From a virus, in the IMG/VR virus record IMGVR_UViG_3300014325_000049, positions 1 to 21,468 of that record: DNA of 21,468 nt. The stretch is one strand, 5' to 3'. Numbering within the stretch: the first letter of the stretch is position 1; each line of letters begins with the position of its first letter. Under the pieces are notes generated by a model. The model worked only from the letters and a program-made list of their open reading frames with translations. It made no database searches and was not told the origin of the DNA. Below, one piece after another: positions 21,156 to 21,468 of this stretch. Both the position numbers and the translations under genes were made by a program.

Positions 21156-21194
21156 CACGGACGTCCGTGTACTGGACATCCTGCAGTCGCAGGA
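21156..21194. repeat. Perfect 14-bp palindrome and hairpin after the repressor gene
   Basis: CACGGACGTCCGTG (21156-21169) is a perfect palindrome starting two bases after the repressor stop. A second hairpin, TCCTGC-agtc-GCAGGA, follows at 21179-21194. A CACGGAC copy also lies in the last codons of the gene. No T run follows, so it is not a classical terminator. It may be a protein binding site or an mRNA 3' structure. Confidence 0.5.
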
Positions 21195-21290
21195 CCCGAT
21201 ATCTCATAAGCCGCCTGAATAATTCTTAACCTGCGTTAAACCAAAATCGTATACCCGCCTCGGGTAGTGGCGTATAAATATTTTTGCGCC

Positions 21291-21309
21291 TATTACCATT
21301 CTGGTATTG
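21291..21309. promoter_or_regulatory. Operator-like site E
   Basis: TATTACCATTCTGGTATTG shows the 8+3+8 layout (TATTACCA-TTC-TGGTATTG) and overlaps the first half of the -35 box of the rightward promoter. Its centre is 24 bp from that of site F, a spacing that suits binding of two dimers side by side. Confidence 0.6.
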
Positions 21310-21335
21310 ACACCTGTTACCGTGCTGGTTATAGT
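21307..21335 (+). promoter_or_regulatory. Strong sigma70-type rightward promoter
   Basis: TTGACA (21307-21312), a 17-nt spacer and TATAGT (21330-21335) make a near-consensus promoter. It drives the gene at 21367, with a start point near 21342. Operators E and F cover the -35 and the spacer/-10, so this is probably a repressed early promoter (lambda PL- or PR-like). Confidence 0.8.
21315..21333. promoter_or_regulatory. Operator-like site F
   Basis: TGTTACCGTGCTGGTTATA (TGTTACCG-TGC-TGGTTATA) lies in the spacer and over most of the -10 of the rightward promoter. It shares the TGGTTATA half-site exactly with site B. Confidence 0.6.
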
Positions 21336-21366
21336 CCCTCCACGCTACGAAGCAACGGAGAGACAG

Positions 21367-21468
21367 ATGAGCGTCCTGGATAAGATCGAAGCGGTCATAC
21401 AGACCCCTACCTATAAGGCTTACTGCAATCTAATCGGCGCCACGATCTTCCGCGCCGCGATGGGTGAC
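21367..21468 (+). CDS. Rightward early gene, 3' end beyond window
   Basis: The frame opens at ATG 21367 with GGAG 6 nt upstream and remains open for 34 codons to the edge. It encodes MSVLDKIEAVIQTPTYKAYC, then NLIGATIFRAAMGD. It follows the strong operator-controlled promoter, so it should be the first gene of the rightward early operon. The visible N-terminus is a helix without a recognisable domain. No function can be assigned from this fragment. Confidence 0.65.
   Translation, partial: MSVLDKIEAVIQTPTYKAYCNLIGATIFRAAMGD

Noticed and set aside
1-21468. CRISPR array, tRNA, insertion sequence, integrase, att site or reverse transcriptase/diversity-generating element
   Set aside because: No spaced repeats, tRNA cloverleaf, transposase, recombinase or reverse transcriptase motifs were found on reading both strands.

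Overview
This window is part of a temperate, P22-like short-tailed phage or prophage (podovirus type), GC-rich. The host is probably a proteobacterium. That guess rests on the P22-type virion genes, the sigma70-like promoter, the ATGA/GTGA-coupled gene chains and an RfaH-type regulator. No host gene, integrase, att site, tRNA or lysis gene is visible. Almost everything is on the minus strand, so the biological reading order runs from high to low coordinates.

Right end (about 20.4-21.47 kb): an immunity/control region. A leftward Cro/YdaS-like HTH gene (20497-20715) and a rightward HTH repressor-like gene (20810-21154) diverge from a shared control region. Four copies of an 8+3+8 operator-like sequence (consensus close to TATTACCANNNTGGTTATA) lie after the cro-like gene, over its promoter, and as a pair over a strong promoter (TTGACA-17-TATAGT) that drives a rightward gene cut by the window edge (21367). 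A 47-residue membrane peptide is encoded on the plus strand (20287-20430).

Middle right (17.4-20.2 kb): a leftward chain of small genes. They are a winged-helix protein, a 50-aa, a 126-aa and a 54-aa protein of unknown function, a DUF1064-like PD-(D/E)XK nuclease, an RfaH/NusG-family transcription factor, a leader with JUMPstart/ops-like sequences, a 34-aa basic peptide and a GroES-like (Cpn10) protein. They run directly into the packaging genes.

Packaging and head (9.1-17.4 kb): terminase small and large subunits, P22-type portal, a 57-aa coiled-coil peptide, an Ig-like protein, scaffold, P22-type coat protein (TTG start), three small virion proteins and the gp4-type tail accessory factor.

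Tail (1-9.1 kb): a beta-helix tailspike-like protein, then the most unusual feature of the window. The gp10-type packaged-DNA stabilisation (tail hub) protein is split. Its canonical N-terminus is a separate 63-residue gene (6489-6680). The rest lies about 3.7 kb further on, fused behind a repeat-containing, proline-rich N-terminal domain (1439-3385). Three translationally linked genes sit between, including an FN3 protein with a hydrolase-like body. Two small virion genes follow, then an FN3-bearing gene that runs off the left edge.

How the parts could work together (inference): the right-end switch decides lysogeny. When it is open, leftward transcription makes the RfaH-like factor, which may act at the ops-like leader to carry polymerase through the roughly 17-kb late operon of packaging, head and tail genes. 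The ejection proteins and gp26 equivalent expected in a P22-like phage are not seen here and presumably lie outside the window.
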